A stretch of DNA of 64,000 nucleotides from Paraescarpia echinospica (GCA_020002185.1 CM034532.1:50948702-51012701), one strand, 5' to 3'; numbered from the stretch's first letter, positions 11,640 through 22,890 are shown. The notes: generated by a model from the sequence alone, not told the origin. Translations and numbers: made by a program.

Positions 11640-12170
11640 CTAACGCATAATTACAATTACACTCCACTGTTGTCGCCATATAGTTCCATAATTTACACCT
11701 CGATGTATATTGGTTTTATATAATACATTACTTTTTGAAATCGGCACATGTAGTAATTCTGCATTGCGTGTCCTATGTTCGTGTAGTTCGTTATTTCTAA
11801 TGAACATCCTTGTCATAACCGACGGAAACATATTCTTAACGATTGTGTACATAAACAGCACAACCGTGTATTCATAAATTTGTCTTATTGATAAAATGGA
11901 CAGCTTCTTGAAGAGTTGGTCTGTGTGCGCTCTGTATGGAGCTGACGTAATTAACCGAATTGGATACTTTTGTAATTTGAATAAAGAACTAAGATGTGTA
12001 TTATATGCTCCTCCCCACACTTCGACACAATACGTTAGATATGGATATAAAAATGTATAGTATAATGTTACAAGGGATGATCTACTCAGGGTTTTTCTAG
12101 CTTTACTTATAATTCCAACAGCTTTGGCTATTTTAGATTTTATATACTGTATATGAAAAGACCAGGACAA
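11640..12170 (-). pseudogene. LINE ORF2 C-terminal region
   Basis: The open frame on minus begins SWSFHIQYIKSKIAKAVGI and continues with LVTLYYTFLYPYLTYCVEVW and a stretch to GTIWR. This matches the order of conserved blocks after the palm in jockey/CR1 ORF2 ('H..Y...K..K..G......LY.....P.L.YC..VW'). It follows the RT segment of the same element after a frameshift. It would be the thumb and C-terminal domain of the polymerase and is not expected to work alone. Confidence 0.8.
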
Positions 12171-12426
12171 ATTAGCATCGATTAAAATTCCTAAGAATTT
12201 TGTGTTTTCTACTTGAATAATTTGTAGTCCATCAATAAGGATGGCAATTGGATTGGATACCTTTTTATTTACTGACTTGAAGACAATAAAATGTGTTTTA
12301 CTGATATTTAAAGATAGTTTATCACTGTTTAACCAAATAACTATTTTTTTTTAGTTCTTGATTCATCACAGTTTCTAGCTCGCTAAGACTGTTACCATTG
12401 TCAAAAACATTTGTATCATCAGCAAA

Positions 12427-15103
12427 TATAATAGGAAATAGGATATCTGATACGTTAACAATGTTGTTAATATAGATTAAGAATAACAGTGGCCCTATTA
12501 TTGACCTCTGTGGTCCACCACAGCATATAGACTGAATGTTTGATTTTATTCCATAAAATAAAACATATTGCGTTCTATTAAATAAATAACTTTCCAGTCA
12601 GACAAGTGCTCTTCCTCTAATGCCGTAATGTTCTAGTTTATTAAGTAATATTTTTATGGTCAACTGTATCGAAAGCTTTACTGAAGTCAAGAAAAACTCC
12701 TAGTACGTAGTCACCATTATTTATAGCTGTGGAAATGTTATCTACTAGTTGCACAAGAGCCATGTTTGCAGAATGCTTCTTCCTAAATCCAAACTGGGAA
12801 TCATATAAGATGTTATGTTTGTTTATGAAAGATGTTAATCTGTTGTACACTATTTTTTCTAGAACTTTAGAGAAAACTGGCAAAATCGATATTGGACGGT
12901 AATTGTTTACGAGTGTCTTGTCACCGCCTTTGTATATTGGGATCACTTTTGTTCTTTTCATGTCGTCTGGAAAAATGCCTTTAGTTAACAATAAGTTAAT
13001 AACATGTGTTGAAGGAAGTAGGAAAGTATGATATGTTAATTTAACAATAAATGGAGCTATTAAGTCCCAACCCGGATTTGATATTTTTAGATCTTTGATT
13101 ATAGTTTCTACTTCATTCAGTTCAACTGGGGAGATAAATATTGTAAGGAAGTTTCGATGCTTAATATATATTGACGGGTCAATAACATTTTTGGTAGTCT
13201 TTTCAGCCAACGATGGCCCAACCTTAACATACTAGTTATTGAAGTAATTGGCAATTACTTTTTTATCGGTTATTAATTGATTATTAATAGTTATCTTCGG
13301 AGATTGGGGAGGTTTTTTAAGCTCAGAAGTAACAAGAGACCAGTCACCGTTTGTTAGACTTGTTGCAAACTTTGCTATGTTCTGATCAGTATAAGGCCTT
13401 TTAGTTATGTACTTTGTGTTTACATATAAGTTGAACAACTATTGTTATCGTCATGGAAGACAGGAAAATGATCTGATATATCTGTATATAGTATACCAGA
13501 ACAGGTTTCTGTGCTATTTATAGTTAGGTTATTAGTAGAAATGTTGTCAATAAGTGTGGCAGAAGTAGCAGTTACTCTATTTGGTTTGCTAATGAGAGAA
13601 ATATATGACATGGTATACATACATTCAAGAAATTCTGAGCTAGGTACATGTTTATCCACATTTAGCAGATTGATATTGAAATCACCCATGAGATAACGCA
13701 GGCAATTCTCTTTATGGATATTTTTAAAGATAGCATACAAGATTTAGGTGAATACATTTATATCTTTGTCTGGTGGCCTGTACACAACTCCTGTAATAAC
13801 GTTCCTTTTATATGTAAATATACCTTTGTCCAACTCAATGAACACACACTCTATATCTTCATTACTTTTGTCTAAATCTTTTCTTCGTTTGTAAAGAAGC
13901 GAATTTTTTATGCAGCCCGCCACGCCACCACCCTTATTATTGTTTCTGTAGTTATAATAGGAAATAGGATATCTGATACGTTAACAATGTTGTTAATATA
14001 GATTAAGAATAACAGTGGCCCTATTATTGACCTCTGTGGTCCACCACAGCATATAGACTGAATGTTTGATTTTATTCCATAAAATAAAACATATTGCGTT
14101 CTATTAAATAAAAAACTTTCCAGTCAGACAAGTGCTCTTCCTCTAATGCCGTAATGTTCTAGTTTATTAAGTAATATTTTTATGGTCAACTGTATCGAAA
14201 GCTTTACTGAAGTCAAGAAAAACTCCTAGTACGTAGTCACCATTATTTATAGCTGTGGAAATGTTATCTACTAGTTGCACAAGAGCCATGTTTGCAGAAT
14301 GCTTCTTCCTAAATCCAAACTGGGAATCATATAAGATGTTATGTTTGTTTATGAAAGATGTTAATCTGTTGTACACTATTTTTTCTAGAACTTTAGAGAA
14401 AACTGGCAAAATCGATATTAATTAATTGATTATTAATAGTTATCTTCGGAGATTGGGGAGGTTTTTTAAGCTCAGAAGTAACAAGAGACCAGTCACCGTT
14501 TGTTAGACTTGTTGCAAACTTTGCTATGTTCTGATCAGTATAAGGCCTTTTAGTTATGTACTTTGTGTTTACATATAAGTTGAACAACTATTGTTATCGT
14601 CATGGAAGACAGGAAAATGATCTGATATATCTGTATATAGTATACCAGAACAGGTTTCTGTGCTATTTATAGTTAGGTTATTAGTAGAAATGTTGTCAAT
14701 AAGTGTGGCAGAAGTAGCAGTTACTCTATTTGGTTTGCTAATGAGAGAAATATATGACATGGTATACATACATTCAAGAAATTCTGAGCTAGGTACATGT
14801 TTATCCACATTTAGCAGATTGATATTGAAATCACCCATGAGATAACGCAGGCAATTCTCTTTATGGATATTTTTAAAGATAGCATACAAGATTTAGGTGA
14901 ATACATTTATATCTTTGTCTGGTGGCCTGTACACAACTCCTGTAATAACGTTCCTTTTATATGTAAATATACCTTTGTCCAACTCAATGAACACACACTC
15001 TATATCTTCATTACTTTTGTCTAAATCTTTTCTTCGTTTGTAAAGAAGCGAATTTTTTATGCAGCCCGCCACGCCACCACCCTTATTATTGTTTCTGTAG
15101 TTA
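12427..15103. repeat. Tandem duplication inside the LINE, one copy deleted
   Basis: Segment 12427-13952 (~1526 bp) is repeated as 13953-15103 (~1151 bp). The two are almost identical by eye (one obvious base difference, AATAACTTTCC against AAAAACTTTCC), except that the second lacks ~375 bp equivalent to 12894-13271. The junction at 13950-13954 has a few bases of microhomology (TTAT). The result is two copies of the endonuclease C-terminus and of part of the RT. The near-identity implies a recent event or an assembly error. Confidence 0.85.
12430..13210 (-). pseudogene. LINE ORF2 reverse transcriptase (undeleted copy)
   Basis: Frame 13210-12641 contains ISNPGWDLI, VIPIYKGGD, NNYRPISILPVFSKVLEK, SQFGFRKKHS and DFSKAFDTVDH: reverse transcriptase blocks 1 to A, with the first catalytic Asp. 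After a frameshift near 12640 the reading continues through GPQRSIIGPLLFLIYI (block B) to FADDTNVF near 12420, so the catalytic Asp pair is still encoded. The break between blocks A and B makes the copy inactive as it stands. Confidence 0.85.
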
Positions 15104-15255
15104 TTTACCACATGGTAACCTGCAATGTTATCAGTATCAAGATTGCTTTCCTGAAGCCACGTTTCAGAGAATCCAATTATTGAAAAAGAGATTGGCAAAG
15201 TAATTGTCAAATTGTTGGTGGTGGCGAGGCAGACGTCTGATATTGACATGAACAA
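14569..15255 (-). pseudogene. LINE ORF2 endonuclease domain
   Basis: Minus frame 15255-14893 carries IIGFSETWLQESNLDTDNI, GGGVAGCIKNSL and ITGVVYRPPDKDINVF, the N-terminal blocks of an apurinic-type LINE endonuclease (the catalytic Glu is in SETWL). After a frameshift, 14889-14569 carries YLMGDFNINLL and YTDISDHFPVF, the C-terminal blocks with the catalytic Asp-Asn and the SDH motif. All expected catalytic signatures can be seen, but in two frames. The second half is repeated at 13740-13420. Confidence 0.85.
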
Positions 15256-15980
15256 CAGAGAATGTGGTATCTGTTACACCAAGTTATATGCATGATTTAC
15301 TAAAGGTATCTTCTATATGGTAATTACACTTATTCATGTTTTGAGTGAATTCACAATAGTAATTTGTATCAGGATAATAATTAAATAGGATAATTAAATA
15401 GGATGTCTGTATCTGATTCACTGTTAATTTCAAACGGTATGAAAGCTTTCTTTTCTAGTACTTGGAAAGAGAAGGAAATATTAACATGCATCCAACTTTC
15501 AGAAATGACATCTATAAATTCACTGTCATTGTCGAGATGATTGTATGGAAAAATATTTTATAAAATACCAATACTCACAGTAATCTCGAATATTTTGTTT
15601 GTTCAATACTGTGATACAATTAACATGATAATACCCTTTACAAGTAATGCATTAGTACAGTGGAGCAACTCTTTTCACATATTTGGCAAAAGCCTTTATC
15701 TCTAACCATTATCGATCGATGTAAACATAGTTCTTGCTGTGATTCGAAGAGTGCTAAAATAATTAGTGAGTAATACATAGTACGTAACTCGTAGGAATAA
15801 AGCAAGGTGGATTTCATTACTATCAACATACCTGTATGTTAATTTCACCCATTTGCATTATAGTAATACAATCATGATCTCTATTAGTAGTGTATGTGCT
15901 GCGTGATAGACAAATACATATACACGTTGTGTAAATAATGACAAATATCATGCCATTAATGGCATACAGCGAGTCCAAAG

Positions 15981-16600
15981 TTAGACAGCCAGTTCGGCGA
16001 GTTCCGATCGGTTCTTAATTTGGACGACCCGGTTAGAAGTGTCCCGTATCAGGATATTTCCGTCAACAGTCCAAACGTCCTTTAGTTTGCCGGTCTTTTT
16101 GGCAATGCGGCACTCGTAAAGTAGGTGGGATATTTGCTTCGTGAGGTCATCGTTAATTTTGTTCGTAGTTAATTCGTGGCTGGTTGTTCGTAGTTAATGT
16201 GTTTCCGTGTCACGAAGACACGGCGTCTCAATCCGATATGTCGCGAACTTGATGAGGATCGGACGTGTGTTACCTGGGAGCTTTAGGCAACACGATGTAT
16301 GCGGTCTACTTCCTCCACCGTCAGTGGTGGTAGAAGCGCCGAATTCACCACACTTAGTGTCTCCTCGAGTACGTCCTTGTCTTCCCGTTCGGGAATCCCC
16401 GAAATGCGCAGAGAGTTGCGCCTGGAATATTGCTCAAGGGCGTCCGCCTTCTCTTCAAGGTCTACAACACGATCCCGGAGATCGGCGATCTGCTTGTCTT
16501 TCGCTCCGACTATTCTTCTGAGGTCAGCAACTTCCTGTCTCAGTTCGTTGACCAGGATTTCCTTGAGCTTATTTGTGCCTCAAAAAGACCAGATGAAAAG
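15981..16600 (-). pseudogene. LINE ORF1 protein (coiled coil + RRM-like)
   Basis: Minus reading from about 16570: ILVNELRQEVADLRRIVGAK and a heptad-rich stretch (coiled coil), then ALEQYSRRNSLRISGIPE, the hallmark start of the L1/jockey-type ORF1 RNA-binding module. LTVEEVDRIHRV and, after a frameshift near 16285, RPILIKFATYR follow. The C-terminal part is NDDLTKQISHLLYECR and GKLKDVWTVDGNILIRD, ending at the stop 15983-15981. It would coat the LINE RNA. At least one frameshift and an upstream in-frame stop make it non-functional. It lies ~730 bp before ORF2 of the same element. Confidence 0.85.
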
Positions 16601-16706
16601 GCGACTTCTTTTTCTGTAGCCGTCGACGACCCCCTAGATCGATCCATGTTTGATAGACCGTGACGAGGGAGTGTCGCAGTCTGTTATTACACAGTTGTTG
16701 ACATTA

Positions 16707-16865
16707 TCAAAGCATTTAAATTACCAAGCAGAGTCACTCAGCGATACGCCATTTTGAATTTATTTTGAACTAGTAGCGTATACAATAGCATTACAATCAC
16801 ACCTGAATAACAGAGGGCGCTGCGCGAGTGACTATGCTTGGTTATTTAAATGCTTTGATATTATC
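16707..16865. repeat. Short inverted repeat, 35-bp arms
   Basis: ATCAAAGCATTTAAATTACC with the following CAAGCAGAGTCACTC (16708-16741) is mirrored by GAGTGACTATGCTTGGTTAT with TTAAATGCTTTGAT (16829-16862), only a few mismatches over ~35 bp, with an ~88-bp loop. It lies just beyond the 5' end of the antisense LINE. It may be a tiny foldback/MITE or part of the host DNA transposon. Confidence 0.75.
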
Positions 16866-18010
16866 TAGCTGGTCTCTGTGCTGCGTTGCTTTGGTCGGTG
16901 GATTGCATAATTACAGGGCAATGACAGTGGTCACGGTCGACACCAAACATCATCGTAAAACTCAACATTCTACCTACCGCAGAAAGGTCACAACTTCAAT
17001 GGGTACTGCATTCTGAATCCACCTGCTATTATGAAGGCTCATATCATAACTCTTGAAGGAGTAATGTGTGCGTTCTGCCGATATTTGAAGTATTGTTGGA
17101 GTACGAACACAGGGCTGGTCAGGTCCAATCTCACACCACGTGACCAATCGCTTATGGGAGGCAATACTATGTGAAGGGCCTTTATTATCAATTATTATGT
17201 CCATTTTGTGATCATTATACTTCTTTACTGGAGTCAGTGTGGTGTAAAGCTAGGATACGTTACTTGACTGTTTGACACCTAGAATTTAAATTCAAATCTC
17301 ACAAGAGGACAATATTTTTTTCTAATCTAGCTTCTATTTAGTGGGCATGTTTTATAAAGGTTTGTTTATTTGCTAACTTAATTATGTTTATGATAAATTA
17401 TGGAACTTTTGCATATCATATAAATATAATGTATTAATTAAGTGAAAACCAGATTGTAAATGTCACACTTTATTCTAAACAATAACTTGAACACACACAC
17501 ACACTCCTCGGTGCCTCGTTTATTATATTAATATGAACATATTCAAAACAATTGCACACACGGCAAAGGGTTTCAAGTAAATAATTCAGTTATATTAACA
17601 ATATACTATTACTGCATGTAGCTTTTATGAATACAATTGGGTGTAAATTAGGCTTAATCAGGCAACAAAATGGGACCAATCTCCACAGACCTCGTATGGG
17701 TCCCACTTTGTCTGAAAACGCACCCCAAAATGACCTCGTTATGTGCCTGGTGGGGATAGTAATGTGGTGTTTGCATATATATATATATATATATATATAA
17801 GATGAAAGAATATAAGATGAAACCACATGGTCCACAGATCTCACACCCACTTCATCGTTCTTCAAGTTAGAAATGTAACCTTCTGCATTACAACGTGAAC
17901 ATGTGGGGCCCTCGGCATTGTGAAAAAAATATAACCCCATATGAGGCGCCCCTGGAGTCTGAATTGGTAAAATGTGAACCCCCCATTGCGAAAAGCTGGC
18001 TACGGGCCTG
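16866..18010. other. Right flank of TIR insertion, no gene
   Basis: Contains short CA and TA microsatellites (17493-17506 and 17776-17800) and AT-rich DNA. The minus open frame 18018-17590 has no recognisable domain and crosses the insertion boundary. Confidence 0.5.
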
Positions 18011-18480
18011 CTAAGCAAGGGGAGGACGTCGTTATTTGTCTACCGGGGGTTAGGATAGAGCATGTGACTGAAAAGGTAGAGAAGGTATTGGGACATGGCA
18101 AGGGAAGGTCCATACTAGTACACGTGGGGACAAATAATACAGACAGGCAGGAAATAACTGGGATAGTACATAAGTACAGACAGTTAGTGGGGAACCTAAA
18201 GAAGAGAAGAGTTGAACAGATTATTCTCTCAGGAATTTTGCCAGTAATGGGAGGAAGGGGGGGCAACATACAGAAACTGCAATAGGATGGCGATCAACGC
18301 ACTGGATGCGTAGATGTGTGGAGAAGAGGGGGTGGGATTCACAGATTTATGGAGGTACTTTGTTGGGAGGGAATATATGTACAAGAGAGATTGCCTCCAC
18401 CTAAGTGGAAAGGGGGCAGCAGTAATCTCAGAGAACCTGCTGCGATCTGTTGATAGTGGGACTGGTTGCTTCTATTTAAA
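18011..18480 (+). pseudogene. CR1-like LINE ORF1, SGNH hydrolase remainder
   Basis: Reading resumes as EDVVICLPGVRIEHVTEKV, then ILVHVGTNNTDRQ (the Gly-x-Asn block of SGNH hydrolases), IILSGILPVMG and, after a frameshift near 18280, DLWRYFVGREYMYKRDCLHL, whose DCLH is the catalytic Asp-x-x-His block. With SDS at 10405 on the other side of the insertion, all SGNH landmarks are present. The domain ends near 18480 with FYLN and a stop. In CR1-group elements this domain sits in ORF1; its role in retrotransposition is uncertain. Confidence 0.8.
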
Positions 18481-18594
18481 CTAGATTAGCAGGGGGGGCT
18501 CACATAGAAGCATGAAACTGGGGACATACATAAAGACAGCACAAATAAATCAGCAAAGAACAGTCTGGAAAACTGTTCTGAAGCTGGATATAAC

Positions 18595-20428
18595 TGTGTT
18601 TGTTTAAATGCAAGGAGTATAGTAAACAAAAGAAATGAACTACACATTATGGTAGAAGATATTGACCCTCACATAATAGGTATAACCGAATCATGGGTCA
18701 CCACCGATATAAGAGATGCCGAATTGGGACTGACAGGATATGTAATGTTTAGGAAAGATAGAATAGGAAGAAGGGGAGGTGGAGTTATTTTATATATTAA
18801 AGAATCTATCCAGGCTTATGAAATAAAATTAGAAAGAGAAGCAAATTGCGAAGAAGCTGTTTGGTGTAACATAGTTACAGGAAATTCAACGTTAACGGTT
18901 GGGTTAGTTTATCGAAGTCCAAACATTAGCTTAGAAGGGAATGAAAAATTACAAAATGCTATAAGGGAAGTGAACAAATGAGACTGTGTTTTTATGGGGG
19001 ATTTTAACCATGGGCATATACAATAGAAATGTTATCATCAATGTTAATCAGAAAGGAATGGCAAAAAGCAGTAAAGGAGAAATTTCCTCAAAGGAAGATA
19101 TAAGGACCTGGGGAAATATTTGGCAAAGATAGACTGGAATAATACACTGAAGAATAAGACAGCAACAGAATGCTGGAATATATGAAAGAGTGTAATTGAG
19201 TACGACGTCGATAAATTTGTTCCCTTGAAAAAACAAGGAAAACGGTCAAAAAGGAGACACTTATCGAAAGAAGCCATTAGAAAAATTAAGTACAAACAAA
19301 TGATGTGGAAGTCATATAGACATACTGGAAGTGATGAAGACTACAATATTTACAAAGAAGCACTAAACCAAGCTACAGTTGTAATTAGAAATTCAAAGAG
19401 AAGCTATAAACGAAAATTAGCTTGTAATATAAAACATGACAGCAAGAGTTTTTATGCGTATGTTCGAAGCAAACAGAAAGTTCGAGATAAGGTCGGTCCT
19501 CTAGAAGATAGTACTTGAAATATAATATCAGAGGGATTCTTAATGGCAGAAGACCTGAATGAGTTCAGTGTTTACCAGGGAAGATATTAGTTCACTGCCA
19601 GTACCAGAGGCTAAGTTCAAGGGGGCAGAATCAGACGATCTAGGACAGATAACTGTAACCCCAAAAACGGTAGCTAAAAAAATAAGGGCTATGACGGAAA
19701 ATAATTCACCTGGAGTGGATGGGATTCCGCCCAAACTACTTTGGAAATTGTAGAACAAATTAGCATGCCGTTTGCAACAGTTTTTAATTTGTCATTAGAA
19801 CAGGGAGTGGTTCCTTCAGAATGGAAAGAAGCAAACATAAAATGATACCATTATTTAAAAAAGGTTCGAGAAACAAGTCAGAGAACTATGGACCAGTGCG
19901 TTTAACATCGTGATTTACAAATTATTAGAAAGACTAATTAAAGATCACATGGTGGATTTTCTTGTTAAACCCATCTCAACATAGGTTTCTAAAAGAAAGG
20001 TCATGCTTAACAAATATGTTATGTTTTTTTTGAGGATATCATTAAGTGGGTAGATGAGGGGTCACCAGTATAGATATCTTCTACTTAGATTTTTAAAAAG
20101 CTTTCGACAAAGTGCACATCAAAATTTACTATTTAAACTAAAGACCCAAGGCATAGGAAATGGTATAATTAACTGGGTAGCAAAATGGCTGATTGACAGA
20201 AGACAACGGGTAGTTGTAGAATATACTATGGGGGTACTGCAATGCGTACTACTGTAAAAGAAAAGGACTTAGGGTTAACCACTAGTGCTGATATAGAGGT
20301 TTCAGAGCAGTGCCGAATTGAAGCTTCAAAGGGAAATCAAATCTTTGGATTAATTAGGCGAAATATAGCGTATAAGAAAAAATAACTAATAATACCGATG
20401 TACAAAACAATAGTTAGGCCTCATTTAG
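18595..20428 (+). pseudogene. CR1-like LINE ORF2: endonuclease and decayed RT
   Basis: From 18595: CVCLNARSIVNKRNELH, then IIGITESWVTTDIRDAELG, RRGGGVILYIKESI and LTVGLVYRSPN (endonuclease). After a stop at 18979 comes CVFMGDFNHGHI, with the catalytic Asp-Asn. The linker and N-terminal RT follow (ENNSPGVDGIPPKLLWKL near 19720; YKLLERL-like near 19920; FLKSFRQSAH block A remnant near 20100). The catalytic FADD region is absent: TDRRQRVVVEYTMG jumps from block A/B sequence straight to the post-palm EYTMG segment, a deletion relative to the copy at 129-1400. The hAT-like insertion at 20429 cuts it. Confidence 0.8.
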
Positions 20429-20886
20429 CAGCGATAGAAATAAGCCAGAATATTTACTTGTCCGCCTGACAAGTAAGTTTTGAAATCTACTTGTCCTCCA
20501 AAATATTTACTTGTCCGAGTGGTTGTGAAGGGGAATCGAAGCTTCGAAAAAAACATAAAAAGTCTGTCTTATTTTTATGACAACAACACAATGTTCCTGC
20601 TGCTTCGTTGCATGTACTTCTGAGTGAATTGTGATCAAAGACACAATTTGATTTAGTCTGCAAATTTCTAAATTGCAAAGATATATTTGCAACTATTTTC
20701 CGGTCCATTATTATTCCTCAGGAATATTGAAAGTAAACACGTTACATGACGTATAACAACATTTTAGTGATGCTGATATAAAAGCTTTTATTAATAACAA
20801 ATACTTATTACGATGATAGGAATGAGACAATTGTTTTCCTTCCTATTTGTTTTATAATGTTGCAAAAACTGTTTATGTTTAATATG

Positions 20887-20934
<48 letters not shown>

Positions 20935-22061
20935 CATACAACACTGCTGTACAATTTTTGCATCAGTTTATTATTGACGATGCCACTCCACCAGGAACAC
21001 GACCAATGCAAAGCCAGGAAATGTTGTCACCAAAATCATAAGAAACTATATAATCTGATAATATTTTGTTCAACTTCTATGAACTTCAATATTAACAAAG
21101 TTCTGTATGTTACAAACGAAGATAATATTAAATTGATCATCAGCAAACAAACGCATATTTTTCCTAAATGTTATATTACCATTTCAATGATGATTTCAGT
21201 TTTAACGGTGCCCGAATTACATTTACCAGGCGGAATTTAATTTATAGATTTAGTTACTTGGTTACGTCGTAACGTTGCTGCCGCGCCCAGACAGCCGCAG
21301 TTGGCGGAAGCTGACATGTCTACGGTGGTTGGCACCCCGTCCCCGGCCGAGCGTCTTACATAATTCGGTTTCGAAAACTCGCAATTTGTGGTTAAAATAA
21401 ATGTTACATAGATACAACAACACTCCTGAAATGTCATTAACATTCCGTTTATTAAGCAGCACCATAGATTTAGCGGAAAACCAGTTACAAGTTTTGAAAA
21501 TTTTCACTGATCTGGATCGGCTAACGTTCGATGACTGTCTTGGAAGACTGCCGAGTCCACGTGGGTTAGGCGTAATAATGATTAAAACAATATAATTATT
21601 CAAATACAGGTAGCGATACAAAGTCTACTATTTCCAAAGTTCATCAAATATGATCCGTGAGTGGAAGCAAGTTGTACGTCAGCCAAACTGAACGATTTAC
21701 GATTGTGTGAAATACAGCCTCAATCAACGATGGCTGATGCGGAGTCTGTCCTACGCGTATGATATAGCTAGGTCGGTGCGCTCAGCGGATGACCCTGTTA
21801 ACGCAGGCACTAAACTCGGTCGACGTACACTGGCGGCGGAACGACAAGACGCCGACACACTAACAACATTGGAACCCGCGCGATTGCTAGCGAACTTCAT
21901 TTACGTTTGAATTTCCTGAAATAAAAAGTTTGCAATGTTCACGCGTCACTATTTACTGTAAATTTTCACTTGTCCACCGGATAACCATGTAGAGTCATTT
22001 TACTTATCCGGGCCAAAAAGCACTTGTCCCGGACAAACGGACAAGTGCTATTTCAAACGCT
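20429..22061. mobile_element. hAT-like non-autonomous element, 1.6 kb
   Basis: It interrupts the LINE sequence GCCTCATTTAGAATATTG, which is uninterrupted in the related copy near 650-665. The left tip is CAGCGATAGAAATA and the right tip reads inward AAGCGTTTGAAATA, an imperfect hAT-style pair. TTAG flanks both ends. Subterminal ACTTGTCC motifs cluster in both orientations at 20456-20518 and 21968-22048, as expected for transposase binding sites. The interior has a long TA tract (20888-20934) and no transposase. A related end lies at 47290-47506. Confidence 0.75.
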
Positions 22062-22590
22062 TAGAATATTGTATACAAGCGTAGAGGCAATACCGCAAGG
22101 ACATAGATATGCTAGAAAGAGTACAGAAGAGAGCGACTAAAATGATACAAAAACTGAGGGATCTTAGTTATGAAAATCGCCTAAAAGAATGTGGTTTATT
22201 AACACTAGAGACCAGGAGATTGAGACGAGATCAGATAAAAGTGTTTAAAATATTGAATGGTTATGAAACTTTTGATAGAAATATTTGTGTCTCAGTTAAG
22301 AAAGATAGAAAGACTAGAGGACATGAAGTTACATTAATAAAGGAGAGTGTAGATTATATATAAAAAATATTCTCCTTTTCACAAAGGACTGTAATTGAAA
22401 AAACAGATTATCTGCTGATTGTGTGGGTGCTAGTAGTATGAATATGCTTAACAAATAAATCGACACATACCTTAGAAGGGCGGAATACATGTAGATTAAA
22501 AGTTTGGACTCTCGACAAGCCAAAAGGCTTCCTTGTCCACCTGCCATCTAGAGTTAATTCTCTGGGTGGCAATCTTGTTAAATCTTGTTA
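22062..22590 (+). pseudogene. CR1-like LINE ORF2 C-terminus and 3' end
   Basis: Resumes the interrupted LINE: MLERVQKRATKMIQKLRDLS, then RLKECGLLTLETRRLRRDQI and VFKILNGYETFDRNI, the C-terminal blocks of ORF2. The 3' UTR ends in exactly two AATCTTGTTA decamers (22571-22590), the same terminus as the minus copy at 129-148, so this end is the true LINE 3' end. Confidence 0.85.
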
Positions 22591-22599
22591 CTAACTTAA

Positions 22600-22890
22600 A
22601 ATTGGTTTGTGGAGGTACTAAAGATTTAGGGCAATAAAACTGATACAGGTAATGCGATGATATGCCAAGTTTGTTACACTATCTTAACATGAATGCAGGA
22701 CAATGAGAATGCATCCCACCGGTAACGAGTAATGTTCCCAGTATTTGAAGCTACGTGGAGAACTAAGTCATGAATCTACTATTTCAAAATTGGTTAATGG
22801 ATGTAACAGTGGTGGCAGTAAGGTGCATATCTGCGCGGAAATTACACGATTCCTTGAAGCATCCTGTGAAAATTATATGAGTCTACCAAT
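22600..22890. repeat. Dispersed copy of the 4132-4932 repeat family
   Basis: Shares AAATTGGTTTGTGGAGGT, ATGCCAAGTTTGTTACA, CACCGGTAACGAGTAA and ATTCCTTGAAGCATCCTG-type blocks in the same order as the tandem array at 4132-4932. It begins within ~10 bp of the LINE 3' end. Confidence 0.65.

Larger units (their letters stand above)
11318..16600 (-). mobile_element. Near full-length antisense LINE
   Basis: Read from about 16600 downwards: an ORF1 protein with coiled coil and RRM-like part (to 15981), a gap of ~730 bp, then ORF2 with endonuclease (15255-14569), reverse transcriptase (in the duplicated segment and at 13210-12430) and C-terminal region (12170-11640). It ends in a (TAA/ATT)n tract at 11318-11334, the usual tail for such LINEs. 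It is degenerate: ORF2 is broken by frameshifts and by an internal tandem duplication. Jockey/L2-like by motif; clade not determined. Confidence 0.8.
10444..18010. mobile_element. 7.6-kb TIR insertion inside the LINE ORF1
   Basis: The left end CAGGCCCATAGCC (10444-10456) pairs with the right end GGCTACGGGCCTG (17998-18010), 12 of 13 inverted matches. Both ends also carry an AAATGTGA-C6-type motif close to the tip, in the same orientation. The flanks CTATG and CTAAG resemble a short, decayed target duplication. Removing the segment restores a continuous SGNH domain reading of the host LINE, which independently fixes the boundaries. No transposase was recognised inside; most of the interior is an antisense LINE (11318-16600). 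Best read as a non-autonomous DNA transposon enlarged by a later LINE insertion. Confidence 0.75.

Noticed and set aside
16207..16663. Three overlapping plus-strand ORFs of 77-106 codons
   Set aside because: Shadows of the minus-strand LINE ORF1 protein.
17590..18018. 142-codon minus ORF
   Set aside because: Spans the insertion boundary of the TIR element and a TA microsatellite; no domain.
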